This document shows, piece after piece, positions 20,034 through 31,559 of a stretch of DNA of 64,000 bases. The stretch covers positions 84,044,706-84,108,705 of the forward strand of contig CM061231.1 of assembly GCA_030844895.1 (NCBI GenBank), in the 5' to 3' direction. This stretch comes from Ambrosia x helenae (lineage: Eukaryota; Streptophyta; Magnoliopsida; Asterales; Asteraceae). Numbering within the stretch: the first letter of the stretch is position 1; each line of letters starts with the position of its first letter. Both the position numbers and the translations under genes were made by a program. The notes beneath the pieces are model-generated. The model saw nothing but the letters and a program-made list of their open reading frames with translations. It searched no databases and was not told the origin of the DNA.

Positions 20034-23000
20034 CCCCCTTTCTCTCCCATTTGAGGGTTTCATTTCTCTTTCCCTCGTCGGATTTTTCCTCCCATCTTTG
20101 CCAGCGATACTCGTGTGTCTTCCATCCTGTTTGTTTCTCTGTGACTTGTTTGATTGAAGATGGCTGATGTTGACACCAGAGGCAAGAAGGATCCGGTCTG
20201 TATGGTAGACGCTCCGATCAAGTGGAGGAGGGAGTCCTTTGAACAGTTTTTGGAGTTGTACGAGATTCCGGCCAGTTGGGAGCCGACGCTGCCCTCTGAC
20301 GGAGAAACTGTCTTGGATGTTGGCCCTGGGAGGATGGCGTTGTACGCTGCGCACTTCCAGTTGGCTGGCTTTCGGTTGCCGGCGACGCGGTTTGTGTGTG
20401 ATCTGCTCCTCCGATACGGGATTTACTTTACTCAGGTGACACCGTTTCGGATGACCCGCATGGTTCATTTCGAATTTGTGTGACGTTCTCAAGGCATTGA
20501 ACCGACTTTTGAGATGTTCAATGCGTTTTATCGGCTCACCCGTGGGGGTCCGCAATGGTTTTCGTTTACTCAGCGGAGTAGGATTAAGGCGGTGGGCAAC
20601 GAACCACCACGTAGCATGCATGACTGGAAGACAAAGTTCTTTTTCATTCGGCAAGGGGTTGTTCTGGTACCTCTGCAATGGCTGGCCGTGTCCGCCAAGG
20701 CGAAGCTGAGGGATTTCCCAGTTGTGAACTATGCTGACTTTGACTGGTATGACAAGATTACAGAGCAAGTCACTTCTATTGAGATGGCAAATGTGAGACC
20801 TGAGGTATTGTTGATGGCGGGTGTTAGCCGCGTAGGTGGAAGGGCTGACCAAAATCTGCATTTCTATGTGAATGGTGAAGGTATGACTGCCTCCGGTCTT
20901 CTGGTCATCTTTATTGATATCTATTTGTTTGCTTTTTGACTTTTGTGTTGCGTGTGCAGAAAAAAAGTTGCTTTTATTCTATTGTTCCCGGGGTTGATGG
21001 TGAGTTTAGGTGGGAGCTGCTCCGAGCCTATGAGGAGCCTCTGGTGGAGCAAACGCTCAAGAATTTTGTTGCTGTTAATGTGAAGGACTTTCCTGGACAT
21101 ACTTTGATCCCAGGTGACGTCCCCGTTAACCCTTGCCCGCTGAATGCGGTTTCCGCCAGTGGGGCTAATATTATGCTTATTTCTGATGGTGAGTCTGAGG
21201 ATGAGTCTTACTCATTGACTCACCGAAGTCGGGCTCGTGCAGGTATTGCTAGCGGCGGTGGTACCTCTCGCCAGCCGCCAGCTTCTGGCGAGGCAGGGAC
21301 AAGGGTGATTATGTGGAGGTACTTAGTACGCCTCCTGTATCGAGCCGTCCTGACGGGGAATCCGGGCGAGGTGGTCACGGTGCCGGGAAGAAGTTGAAGG
21401 ATGTGGTGAGCATGATGGCCTCCGCCAAACGGAAAGTGCCTGAGAGTGATTCTCCAGCTTCTAACTTGAAGGTCCGTTTGGAGGTGTCTCACAAACGTCC
21501 CCGTTTGGCCTCCAAGATTGTGAAAGAGGTTCAACTAGGTACCTCCTTGTGTACCATTTTCTGTTTGTGCATTTGTATCCACGTTTCTCATACTCACGCT
21601 TCTTTCTTGTCATAGGTGCTCCTCTGCTCTTCCCCGGCAGGCCAAAGTTGTCTGAGGTGCCTGGCTCTCAGCCTGTTGGTCTTACCCCGCCTGTTGCTTC
21701 TACACAGGGTGAGGGCAGCAGGCGTCCGGATGTGACGGAAATGAGTCAACAGCACAGCAGGGAGATGTTCGAACTGCCGAGGAGAGAAGTGCTAATCAAG
21801 CTCACGAAGCAGAGTTGCAGCAGGCTAATGTGTTGGAAGAGAACAGGAGAAAAGAGCAAGAGAAAGGGAAGGGCGTTGAGAGTGGTGATAAGGATGAAGG
21901 CTTCAGGATGCAGCCTACATCGCCGGGTGGTGGGGAGCATCCGCACGACACCGGGCTTGCAGGCGGTGCTTTTGATAATACTGAGTACATCAACTTATCC
22001 TCTGGTGGTGGCTTAGCGGGTGGTAGTGACGGCGGTGGGTCGGTGAAGGAAACTATGCCTTCCAGCAGCGGCAATCCCAAGAAGGCCGACCCTACAGGAA
22101 AAGCTTCCGTTGGGCTTAGGTTGGATGTTGCTACCGGGCCTGTTTATAGGCCTAATTGGTCTGTCCGCGAAGATGGTCGATTCTTTCAAATAGATACGTG
22201 TGAAGAATGGCTATTGGGTTCCATACCTCCCGCTGAGCGAGCGTATGCGGCTAAGCGGGATCGTCTTGCGCTTCTTCAGGATGGTACTGCTGGTTTAGCT
22301 ATGGCCGCTGCTACGCTGAGCGAGGTGCGGCGCGGATATCAAGCGTTGACGGAAGCTGAGCAAGAATTAGCAGCTCGCAAGGCTGCGTTCAAGAATGTGC
22401 TTGACAAGCACAACAAAGATTGTGTGGCCCAATCCAAAGCTCTGTCTGATGCACTGGCGCAGGCGAAGTCCGCTGAAGAGCGTTGTAACACCCCAACCGA
22501 TGGCGGAAACATCGAGGTGTCACGTAAGAATGAGTATACAGTAGCACATGGTAACCAAATTTTAATTGAAATAAATTTAAAGTGCAAATATTCAAAAATG
22601 GAAATACATAATGAGTTTCAAGTGGAAATCTAATACATCACAAAAACCAAACAAGCATAGACTTCAAATTGTCTTCTCATGAAAATACTTTAGTCTTCAT
22701 GCATCATTATTTCCTGTTGAGTTGTAAAAATGGGGGGGGGGGTCAACTAGAAGTGGGTGAGAATACATAAGCCATGTCAAGCAAATAGTTTAAGTATAAA
22801 AGTTTAGCAATTCATATGCCTATCGTAAGTTTAAGTCTACATGAATAAACATAATATGTTGAATCGACATAATCAAACCTCCGACTAGTTTAGGTCCATC
22901 CCGTCATCCACGGTTCACCTTAATAATATGTTGGAACGATAACAATCACCCACGCTACCTATGTAGGAGGTACACGTATCCGGGTGGGATTGTCAATCCA

Positions 23001-24045
23001 ATAGATCTATTATTGAGTATCGCCGGCTTGGCCTTAGCTAATGATTATGTAATGTTGAAACTCGTTGAAACTCGTTGAAACTGTTGTTGTTGTTGTCTAA
23101 TTCATGAGGCATTAAAGTTTACAACTAGACATGCATGTAGAATTGCTTAAGTAAAATGTTGCAAGTATGAAGAATTGCATAAACATGGTTACGTAAACTC
23201 ACCTTAGTATAGTATTAAGTCTTGAGAAATAGTATGAGTGTAGCCCAAAAGATTGCCAAGTATTACCCTATGTATAAGGTAACAAATAAGTCTAAGTCTA
23301 TCTAGTCTACAAGTATATTCTAGGGTTTCGATTTGGGGATAAACATTTGTTGGATTAATAATTAAAATGTTTGATAATTGAGAGAAATTTGATAAATAAA
23401 AGAAAAAAATTCTTTTTATAAAATTTAAATTTAAGATGGTCACAATAATGTGTTTAAAGTATAAAAATAATTTTTATAAAATTATTTTCTTAAAAATAGA
23501 ATATTAAATCTATTTATTTCAACTTGTCAAAATTTAACTTTAATATTTAAAAATACTAAAATTAAAGATTTATTAGTTTAAAAATTATATTTCTGTTCCA
23601 AATAATCAGAAATAATTTATATAAAATTTTGGTGCAAAAATATTGAAAAATGAATTTATTATGTTTTAATTATGATTAAAACTAACAAAAATTGATTAAA
23701 AATATTAAATAAATGATTTTTCAGAAATAAAAATCATTTCAAAAAAGTTTATTGTTATAAAAACTCAGAATAATTTTTGTGGAAATTTATAAGATTGTTT
23801 TGATATTTTTATAGAATTTTATAAATTAAATAGAATAAACTTGATTTATTTATTATATATATTAAATAAATAAATTTTTTAAAACTAAAAATTGTATGTT
23901 AAACTTTTTCATCAGATTAATACAAAATAATTTTTGTAGAATTTTTAAAAATGTCTTAGTATTTTAAAATGAATTTATAAAATATAAGTAATATATATTT
24001 AAAGTTGATTGTTTTAAACAAAACAAAAAAAAAAGAAAGGAAAGT

Positions 24046-24116
24046 GATGCGGCTGCCATGGTTCGAACCCGCGTGGCCGGTTCAGAAGGCACCAGGCACA
24101 ACCACTTGGTCCAGAC
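24046..24116 (-). repeat. tRNA-like module on minus strand in solo LTR A
   Basis: On the minus strand TGGACCAAGTGGTTGTG (A-box-like) precedes GCGGGTTCGAACC (perfect B box) by about 35 bases. It corresponds in place and orientation to the module at 1801-1887. Confidence 0.45.
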
Positions 24117-24721
24117 CAGTGGTTGTGTTTGGTTTCAGTTTGTTTAAAATATAACACACATGAGAAAACTGTGTTCTTCCCCAAATCAATCGTTCGAACC
24201 CTAACTTTTACAATTGATCAAATCACACAACATTAACCCAATTAACCTTAGGGTTAATGTTGTGTGTATGTCGAACAACAAATCCCACAAAATAAATGTT
24301 ACTTACAAACACGTTATGAACACGAACGATCGGTCAAAGCTCGGGGTCAAAATACGATCAAAATATCAAGAACAGAAGATTAATAAGAGGAATTGGGGGT
24401 TGAGAAAGATTGATTGGCGAGTTGTGATTGTCCAGAAGTGTCCAATTTATAGGGTAGTCGTCTAAATCGTCGAATTGGTAAGGTTGACCATGTATTAATT
24501 GGGTTTCGTCAATTTAAGCATAATTGGTACGAATTGATGATGATAATACGTGTATCAGACTCATGATAGGCCGGTGATCACGAATACATTCTTATTCAGG
24601 ATCAATTACGCGTTAATGTTGATAATTATGGTAGTTTGGCTGTCACAGTTGACTTCTGTAGTCAACTGTGAAGAAGCCAATGTCGGGTTAAATGAATTGC
24701 AAGCTGGAATTGAAACAAGTT

Positions 24722-24797
24722 GTTCGTGTGGCTCAAATGGTTAAGACGTTGTGTATATTGGGCCGGCTTGGGCGCGGGTTCGAGTCCCAGCCCAAGC
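24722..24797 (+). repeat. tRNA-like module in solo LTR A
   Basis: TGGCTCAAATGGTTAAGACG (A-box-like) is followed about 30 bases later by GGGTTCGAGTCCCAG (perfect B box) and closing AGCCCAAGCA. This is the most tRNA-like of the five modules. It corresponds to the one at 2520-2603. Confidence 0.5.
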
Positions 24798-26163
24798 AAA
24801 TTATTTTTTGATAATTATCTAGTATATATAGGTGTATTATGTATACATATTATAGTATCAGGGTTCCAAAAATGCCACAATAATAAATAAACGCGAACAA
24901 TAAAAATAGAACTTGACGTTTTTATTCATGGTAATCGTAACGTACAAGTATAAATGCATAATGTTACAAGCGTCATGCCAAGTCGTTTCAGGAATGGAAG
25001 TCCTCTTGTGAAACCACCAACCAAGTTATTGCTAAGGAGCGAGACCGCGTGCGCAGTTTGGAAGGTGAGGTCGAGCGTCTCAAAACCGCGTTGGATGCGA
25101 AGGAGCGGGAGTTAGAGAAGGAAAAATCCGAGACCGCCTCTGCACGTGCGGACCTTGCCAAGAAGGAGGAGGAGGTGTTGTTGCAGTCCTCGCGTGTTTC
25201 GGGGCTTGAGAATGATATTACCCTTTTGAAACGCGAGACCGACATCCTTCGTGATGAGAAGATGGCTCTTTCCGCTGATGTCAAGGATCTTTCTACATCC
25301 CGCGATAGCATCCAGGATATGTTGCGGGCTGCCCAGGAGAGTCAAGAAGAGACGCTTAATGATGTCAATTGGCTGATGACTACTGGGGTCCAAGGGGTAT
25401 GTTTGCCTGTCGTACTTTATGTTAGGTTCATTGTCATACTATTGCATCCTTGACGCTTTTACCCCTTTGTGTGGTAGGTGTTTTCCCGCATATGGGAGGA
25501 ACCAGCCATGGTTCAATCTGTTGCCCGCCTGCTGGAGAAGTCGAAGCAATTTGGTCCTGTTCTTGGTTTTAAACAAGGGTTCGACTTCTGTCTTGGCGGG
25601 CGTCTTTTGGAGGATAACCCCTATCGCAACATTGACGCGGAGGCGGAGTACGATGCGGAGGTAGCCGCGTACGACGAGTTGAACTTCCCTATAATGGATG
25701 TGATTGCTGAGTGCGCCAAGTCTCCTAATGGCGTACAGCTCCTGCGTGCCGCTTTTGAAGAGGCGGAAAAAGAGCTGCAGGCGGAGAAAGAGAAGGAGGC
25801 TCGGGAAGAAGCTGAGCGGGCCGCTGCAACGCTCCGAGGTGAAGGAACCTCATCCGCTCCACAAGGTGAAGGAACCTCGTCCGCTCCGCAAGGTGATGAC
25901 ACTGAGGATGAATTTCTTGATACCGTAGATTTTGGGGAGGATTGAGTGTTACACTTCCTGATTTTATTCGAAGTTGTATTTGTTGAATATTTGTGCTTGC
26001 TTTCTTCTTATTTTGTTGTGACGCTTTGTATGCTTGATGACCCTTCTTTTCCCTTATCATTTATGCATGTCTCTTCATATTACTTGTCATAATTACCCTA
26101 GGGAACTTAGGCGTCAGCCGTCAGTCATTAATGGTTACTGACGGCGTGACAGGCAGCTGGAAG

Positions 26164-26247
26164 TGACACGTGTCACTATTTGTCGATTGAGATGACTTTG
26201 TGCATTAATGGTTGCTCATCATTACTCCCCTTAATTGTCTATAAAAG
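26164..26247 (+). promoter_or_regulatory. Promoter candidate of small antisense ORF (G-box palindrome plus TATA)
   Basis: TGACACGTGTCA at 26164-26175 is a perfect palindrome centred on CACGTG, the G box. TATAAAAG lies at 26240-26247, 71 bases before the ATG at 26318. The spacing fits a plant Pol II promoter. Confidence 0.6.
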
Positions 26248-26317
26248 GGCTGTTTGTGGTGAACCTCTAGTCACTCACCCCTCTTTCCCTTTCTTACCAA
26301 TTTTTTCTCTCATTATC

Positions 26318-26731
26318 ATGACTACTCTCTGGCCATGCATGAAACTTTCCGGTGACAAAGCTAAATATGCCTTGGTGGTTGATAGCTTGTTGGCTCTCCG
26401 GGAGAGAGCTCATCCCACCAACCCGCCGGAGTTTGTGGTTGCCCCTGCTGACTCGGAGAGAAGGATGAAGATTCTGGCTGAGGCCTGCTTCAAGTTGTCT
26501 GTAGAAGCCTCTTTTCAGACGACCGTTGAGAGCTCCGGCGACGGGGAGCGGAGGATGAAGGCCTTGGCCGAGGTCTGTGGTCAGCTTGTGGCTGCTTACC
26601 GTTCAGCCTCGGTAGGATCTACCGGTCAACCGCCTGTCATCCTTGCCTACCATGCGGTGGTCCGACCTACCCCCAAGGTCTGCTTCCGCCGCAATGGTGA
26701 CTCGTGGGCCCACCTGATTGTCTTAGATTAG
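26318..26731 (+). CDS. Small antisense ORF of Tat-1 (137 residues), unknown function
   Basis: An uninterrupted ORF from ATG 26318 to TAG 26731 on the strand opposite to pol. It lies between the larger antisense ORF and the tandem repeats. I do not recognise the family. It has an internal duplication: a block containing Glu-Arg-Arg-Met-Lys-x-Leu-Ala-Glu-x-Cys occurs twice, about 37 residues apart. No signal peptide or membrane segment is apparent in this form. An upstream in-frame extension to 26180 exists, but the TATA box at 26240 lies inside it, so I prefer 26318. Its neighbour has many lesions while this frame is open, which may be chance at this length. Confidence 0.5.
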   Translation: MTTLWPCMKLSGDKAKYALVVDSLLALRERAHPTNPPEFVVAPADSERRMKILAEACFKLSVEASFQTTVESSGDGERRMKALAEVCGQLVAAYRSASVGSTGQPPVILAYHAVVRPTPKVCFRRNGDSWAHLIVLD

Positions 26732-26984
26732 GTTTTGGTGTTTACTGTTTCCCTTTTTTGAAAATGTATGTAATAGTATCCTGAGGCATCCATGTTGTGC
26801 TCCTGTGGGGCTTGTTTTTGTATGTGTACTCGGGTGCCTAAGGTTTTTGTTGATATCATCTTTTAAGAAATGTATTTATGGCCACGGCTTTATATCCTTG
26901 TTTATTGCTTATGTAACCCATGTCCTTGTGTGTATGTGTCATTTCTCATGATGTCATTAGTACATTAAGACGTTGCTTTGCATG
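26732..26984. other. 3' flank of small antisense ORF, noncoding
   Basis: T-rich sequence with no ORF, leading into the tandem array. Confidence 0.4.
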
Positions 26985-27667
26985 GTCTGCGGCGAGTTGC
27001 TCGCTGAGATCATTGCTTCACGATCAAGGTGACACTATTGTTTTGAGACACTTGATGCGTCCTTGATCTGCTTAGTCCGCGGGAGTTGCTTATTGAAGCA
27101 TTACTCGCGGACCAAGGGACCGCCATCGCGTGAAAACGCTGGCGCGTCTCTGGTCTGCTTATCCCGCGACGAGTTGCTTTTTAAAGCATTGCTCATGGAC
27201 CAAGGTGACGCCATCGCGTGAAAACGCTGATGCGTCTCTGATCTGCTTAGTCCGCGGCGAGTTGCTTGTTAAAGCATTACTTCGCGGGCCAAAGTGACGC
27301 CATCGCATGTCTCTGATCTGCTTAGTCCGCGGCGAGTTGCTTGTTAAAGCATTACTTCACGGACCAGGGTGACGCCATCGCGTGAAAATGCTGATGCGTC
27401 TCTGATCTGTTTAATCCGCGGCGAGTTGCTTATTAAAGCATTACTTCGCGGACCAAGGTGACGCCATCGCGTGAAAACGCTGATGCGTCTCTGATCTGCT
27501 TAGTCCGCGAGGAGTTGCTTATTAAAGCATTGCTCGCGGACCAAGGTGACGCCATCACGTGAAAACGCTGATGCGTCTCTGATCTGCTTAGTCCGTGGCG
27601 AGTTGCTTGTTAAAGCATTACTTCGCGGACCAAGGTGACGCCATCGCGTGAAAACGCTGATGCGTCT
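26985..27667. repeat. Tandem array, eight units of about 89 bp, between pol and the antisense ORFs of Tat-1
   Basis: The anchor word GAGTTGC occurs at 26994, 27084, 27171, 27259, 27334, 27423, 27512 and 27600, giving steps of 90, 87, 88, 75, 89, 89 and 88 bp. Units share GACGCCATCGCGTGAAAACG and GATCTGCTTAGTCCGCGG. The short step at 27334 is a unit with an internal deletion. Such arrays in the 3' untranslated region are known in Tat/Ogre elements. Confidence 0.93.
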
Positions 27668-27799
27668 CTTTATTAAATGCCATTATATTCGAGATTGTTA
27701 AGTTCGCGCATGCAACTCAAAGTAAAGGGAAAATATATGACATTGATAGGGCGTAAAGCCATGTTGAACAAATACAAGATACTATTGCGGCTCATATAA

Positions 27800-28885
27800 C
27801 TACATGTAGCAAATACGTAACTGAGCCGCGTTCCATGATCTGGGGATTGCGGTACCGTCCAAGCGTTCTAGTGCGTATGCGCCCTTCCCGAGTACTTCTT
27901 GTATTATGTAGGGGCCCTCCCAAGTTGGTGCAAGCTTGCCTGGTGCTTCTGCGGTCGAGGCCTCGTTGAGGCGAAACACGAAGTCACCCACTTCAAAATG
28001 CATCTTTTTGACTCGAGCGTTGTAATAACGCTCCAATTGTCGCTTGTATTTGACTTCCTTGAACACGGCTAACTCTCTGCGTTCCTCTAAAAGGTCTAGG
28101 TTGAGGCGCAGCTCAGCGTTGTTGTCTGTCTTTGAGGCTAGGAGCACGCGTGCGGATGGGCACCCGATTTCTGCGGGGATCATAGCTTTGGTGCCATATG
28201 TGAGGCTAAATGGCGTTTCCCCGTTGCTTGTTTTTGTTAGCGTTCGGTGTGCCCATAGGACGTTCGGTATCTCGTCGACCCATCCTGTCCGCCTGGTGTT
28301 CAAGCGCGCCTTTATGCCGTCAACAATGCTACGGTTTGCCCGTTCGACCTGTCCGTTAGCCTGCGGGTGAGCAACTGAAGTGAAAGTTTGCTCTACCCCC
28401 ATGCCTGCTAACCATTATTGGAGCCCTTGATCTGTGAATTGCAGGCCGTTGTCACTGACAATGTTCATTGGCAAGCCGAAACGACATATGATGAATTCCC
28501 AAATGAAGCGTTTAACTGCACGGGCGTCGATAGATACTAATGGCTTTGCTTCTATCCATTTTGTGAAATAATCGATTGCCACTATGAGATATCGAACATT
28601 TCCCGGAGCTGTGGGGAATGGTCCAACTATGTCTATTGCCCATTTCTGGAACGGCCATGCGGATGTGACTGGTACTAAATTGTTCTTGGGTCGCAGTGTG
28701 CTCGGGGCATGGCATTGACATGCATGGAACTTGCGGAGTATTTTGACGGCATCGACATGCATGCCCGGCCAATAATACCCCGCGTTCATGAGCTTCGCCA
28801 CTACCATTCTTGGGCCTGCGTGTAGGCCGCAAATCCCTTCGTGTATCTCTTTTGACCAGGAACGTTGCGTTATCTGCATCGACAC
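27800..28885 (-). pseudogene. Tat-1 integrase (end of pol), broken
   Basis: Integrase joins element cDNA to host DNA. The catalytic triad is readable: Asp in Ala-Ile-Asp-Ile-Val-Gly-Pro, Asp in Val-Ser-Asp-Asn-Gly, and Glu in Gln-Val-Glu-Arg-Ala-Asn-Arg. The C-terminal part (Phe-Glu-Val-Gly-Asp-Phe-Val and Trp-Glu-Gly-Pro-Tyr) ends at a stop at 27800. An in-frame TAA lies at 28415-28417 between the second Asp and the Glu. The N-terminal zinc-binding region is disturbed by compensating frameshifts near 28870-28890. No chromodomain follows, as expected for the Tat lineage. Confidence 0.88.
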
Positions 28886-30186
28886 ATCTCAAAAGGGGTC
28901 CCCAAGTACAATCGTCTATACAGTGTACCTTCTGAAACTTGGTAATGCATGGCCTTATGTTGAATTTTGCGTGCCTCTAGCTTGTTTGTAGGAAGGGTAC
29001 CGCTCGTTAAGTAGGCGAGTATTGGAGTCATCCAGGATGATGTACCCGTTTGGACAACGTTTACTTGATGAGCGGGTACAGACGGTGTGCTTAAGACCTC
29101 GACCCTTACTTCTTTTGCCATATGCTCAAAGGCAGTTGCTGCCATTTTGCTTAAAGCGTCAGCGGGCTTGTTCTCGCTTCTATTAATATGGAGGATCTTG
29201 CAATGTTCGAACCGCTGCATGATCTTTTTGGTCTGCTCAAGATATAGTGCCATTTTGCTATATCTCGCCTCATATTTGCCATTTACTTGGGCTGCGACAA
29301 GCATGGAGTCTACATGTGCTTCGAGGAAGCGAGCACCCATTCTGTCCGCGATCCGAAGGCCTGCGAGCAACGCCTCGTACTCCGCCTTGTTGTTTGTGCT
29401 TTCAAAGTTCAAGCGGATGGCGTATGTGAATTCGGCGCCGTTGGGGCTGATTAGTCGTAGGCCCGCTCCCGCTCCATCGTCGCTTTTGCCGCCGTCTGTG
29501 TAAAGTAACCACTTGTCTTTCTCGACCGTTGGAGGCGGTGGGTCTTGTTTCACTAGACATTCTGCTACCTCGTCTGTAGGAACTTCAGTGGCGAAGTCCG
29601 CTAAGACTTGTCCCTTGATGGCTGGTCTTGGTTTGTAGAAAATTTCGTGTTTCCACAACTCTATTGCCCATTTTTCTAGCCTTCCCGAAAGCTCTGTCTT
29701 TTTCAGTACGTCGCTTATCCGATAATCCGTGAGCACATTTATCGGGTGCCCCTGGAAGTATCGTCGCAGACGTCGTGAAGCATGGACTAACGCTAAGACC
29801 AGTTTCTCCATGATTGAGTAGCGCGTTTCTGCGTCCAGGAGTGTGCGGCTGACGTAGTAAATGGGTGTTTGAACGCCTCTCCTGTCGACTAGTAAGACTG
29901 CGCCAACTGCCTTATCCGATACTGGCAAGTATAGTGTTAGCGGCTCCTTAGGGCGCGGTGCTGTTAACGTTGGCAGGTTCATGAGACATTGCTTCATGTC
30001 CTGAAAAGCGGTTTCCGCTTCAGGTGTCCATCGGAAGCTTGTTTTCTTTAAGCAGTTTCGGAGTGTGTTGACGAAAGGAAACGACTTGGATGCATAATTT
30101 GATAAGAAGTGGTTCAGGGCTACGAGGCGACCCATTAAGGTTTGCACTTCCTTGACTGACGCTGGCGACGGCATACTGTAACACAC
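28870..30186 (-). pseudogene. Tat-1 RNase H plus second (archaeal-type) RNase H domain
   Basis: A continuous 438-codon stretch starts in the thumb/connection of RT, contains the classical RNase H (Leu-Tyr-Leu-Pro-Val-Ser-Asp, Glu-Lys-Leu-Val-Leu-Ala) and then a second RNase H with Leu-Tyr-Thr-Asp-Gly-Gly, Asn-Lys-Ala-Glu-Tyr-Glu-Ala and an Asp-Ser pair. Two RNase H domains in tandem are diagnostic of Tat/Ogre elements. It is separated from RT by a frameshift at about 30186 and from integrase by frameshifts at about 28880. Confidence 0.9.
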
Positions 30187-30959
30187 ATGCGCTCTATTGC
30201 TTGTACCTTTTCAGGGTTCGCTCGGAAACCATCTTTCGTCACTATGACACCCAGGAATTTGCCTTCTTCCATGCCTAAGGAGCATTTGCTAGGGTTTAGC
30301 TTCATACGAACATTTCGCAATTGTTCAAATGTTTTCTGTATGTCAATCAGCATTTGGTCCTCTTCTACACTTTTGATTACGAGGTCGTCCACGTATACTT
30401 CTAGATTTACGTCGATCTGTTCAGCGAACACTGAGTCCATGAGGCGTTGGTACGTCGCTCCTGCATTTTTGAGTCCGAAAGGCATCTTGGTGTAACAAAA
30501 GGTGCCCATGTCTGTTCTAAATGCCGATTTATCTTCATCCCCTTTCGCCATTTGGATTTGATGATACCCTTTGTAGGCATCGAGGAAGCATTTAAATCGG
30601 AAGGGAGCCAAGGAGTCAACTTTCAAATCTATCTCAGGGAGCGGATAGCAATCCTTCGGGCAGGCCTTGTTCAGGTCCTTGTAGTCGACACACATCCGCC
30701 ATCCACCATTGGCCTTGCCTACCATGACGGGATTGGCGACCCATGTTTGGTATTTCACGGGGCGAAAGATACCCGCATTCAAAAGCTCTGTGACCTGCTC
30801 ATTCATCGCCTTGGTTTTTTCTGGACCCATGCTCCTTTTCTTTTGTACCAATGGTTCGACTGACTTGTATGTGGCCAGTTTGTGCTCTGCTATTTCACGA
30901 GGAACCCCAACCATGTCCGCAGGTTTCCATGCAAAGACATCCATGTTCTTGATGAGCAG
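30135..30959 (-). pseudogene. Tat-1 reverse transcriptase
   Basis: Contains the fingers/palm of a Ty3-type RT: Asp-Val-Phe-Ala-Trp, Trp-Arg-Met-Cys-Val-Asp-Tyr-Lys-Asp-Leu-Asn, Met-Pro-Phe-Gly-Leu-Lys-Asn-Ala-Gly-Ala-Thr-Tyr and the catalytic Tyr-Val-Asp-Asp. The polymerase motifs are intact. It is cut off from the protease by TAG at 30960-30962 (CAG to TAG fits) and from RNase H by a frameshift near 30186. Confidence 0.93.
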
Positions 30960-30962
30960 CTA

Positions 30963-31559
30963 CTTCAGATGGGTTCGCACTGTGTCTGACAGTGCGGGCC
31001 CGATGGTGACTGTTTGTTCTTGAAAACTGATATTGAATACCCACTTCTCCGGTTCAGTATGGCTGGGCCTCTTGGCGGACTTAGCTGGCTTTGGGGCTTC
31101 CGCCGCATGGCACTGGCGGTTGCCTCGGATGAATGCTACGCCATTGCGGGTTAGGAACCCGACCATTTGATGTGGTGTGGAGGCATTGCTGTTGAATTTG
31201 GCTAAGCCCTCTTTGCCTAATAGTAAGTCGTGTGATGAGGTGAGCGGGAGCACCATGAACTCGCATTCTTCTGTTCGAGACAACTTACCATCCGACCAGG
31301 TGACCAGGAACGTGATGACACTGCGAGGCATTATCGATTCATGGATGAATCCTGATATTGGTTCAGTTACTGGAACCAGGCATTTCTTGTCCGACTCATC
31401 GAGCTTGTTGAAACATTGGTCGTACATGATGTCCGCATTGCTTCCTGGATCTAGGAACATGTATGGAGTTCGGTAATGACCGAATACCCCCGTGATGATT
31501 AGCGGGGACGTGGACGAGGCTCCTCCCTTGATGGTGGGCAAGACAACCGGTTGCTCCTT
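30963..31559 (-). pseudogene. Tat-1 aspartic protease
   Basis: A retropepsin-like segment with Leu-Asp-Pro-Gly-Ser-Asn-Ala-Asp at the active site and Asp-Leu-Leu-Leu-Gly downstream. Tat proteases often carry Pro at the second position of the active site. It matures the Gag and Pol polyprotein. It is in frame with gag but separated by TGA at 31560-31562, and in frame with RT but separated by TAG. Confidence 0.85.

Larger units (their letters stand above)
22484..24968 (-). mobile_element. Solo LTR, family A, nested in the Tat-1 antisense ORF
   Basis: Ends TGTAACA and TGTTACA, flanked by perfect 5-bp TSDs AGCGT (22479-22483 and 24969-24973). It is homologous to the LTR at 167-2867. No internal region remains, so it arose by LTR-LTR recombination. 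It interrupts the coiled-coil coding region exactly between two in-frame halves. Confidence 0.95.
20160..25945 (+). pseudogene. Tat-1 antisense ORF: 'putative gypsy-type transposon' domain plus coiled coil, split by solo LTR
   Basis: The N-terminal part (20160-20880) resembles the Transposase_28 / putative gypsy-type transposon domain (Phe-Glu-Gln-Phe-Leu, Met-Val-His-Phe-Glu-Phe). It continues into a Ser/Gly-rich region and a long Ala/Glu/Lys coiled coil (22200-22480 and 24974-25390). Introns: 20881-20959, 21539-21615 and 25399-25477. Lesions: TGA at 20481-20483, frameshifts near 20960 (A run), 21300 and 21785, and a 2.5-kb solo LTR. If the LTR and one TSD copy are ignored, the frame continues without break across the site. 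Function is unknown; such additional ORFs are known from Tat elements. It runs opposite to pol and has its own TATA box. Confidence 0.82.

Noticed and set aside
20013..20861. 282-codon minus-strand ORF opposite the Tat-1 antisense domain
   Set aside because: It has no motif and mirrors the better-supported plus-strand gene.
24722..24797. A functional tRNA gene
   Set aside because: A- and B-box words are present, but I could not fold a full cloverleaf with an anticodon arm; reported as tRNA-like only.
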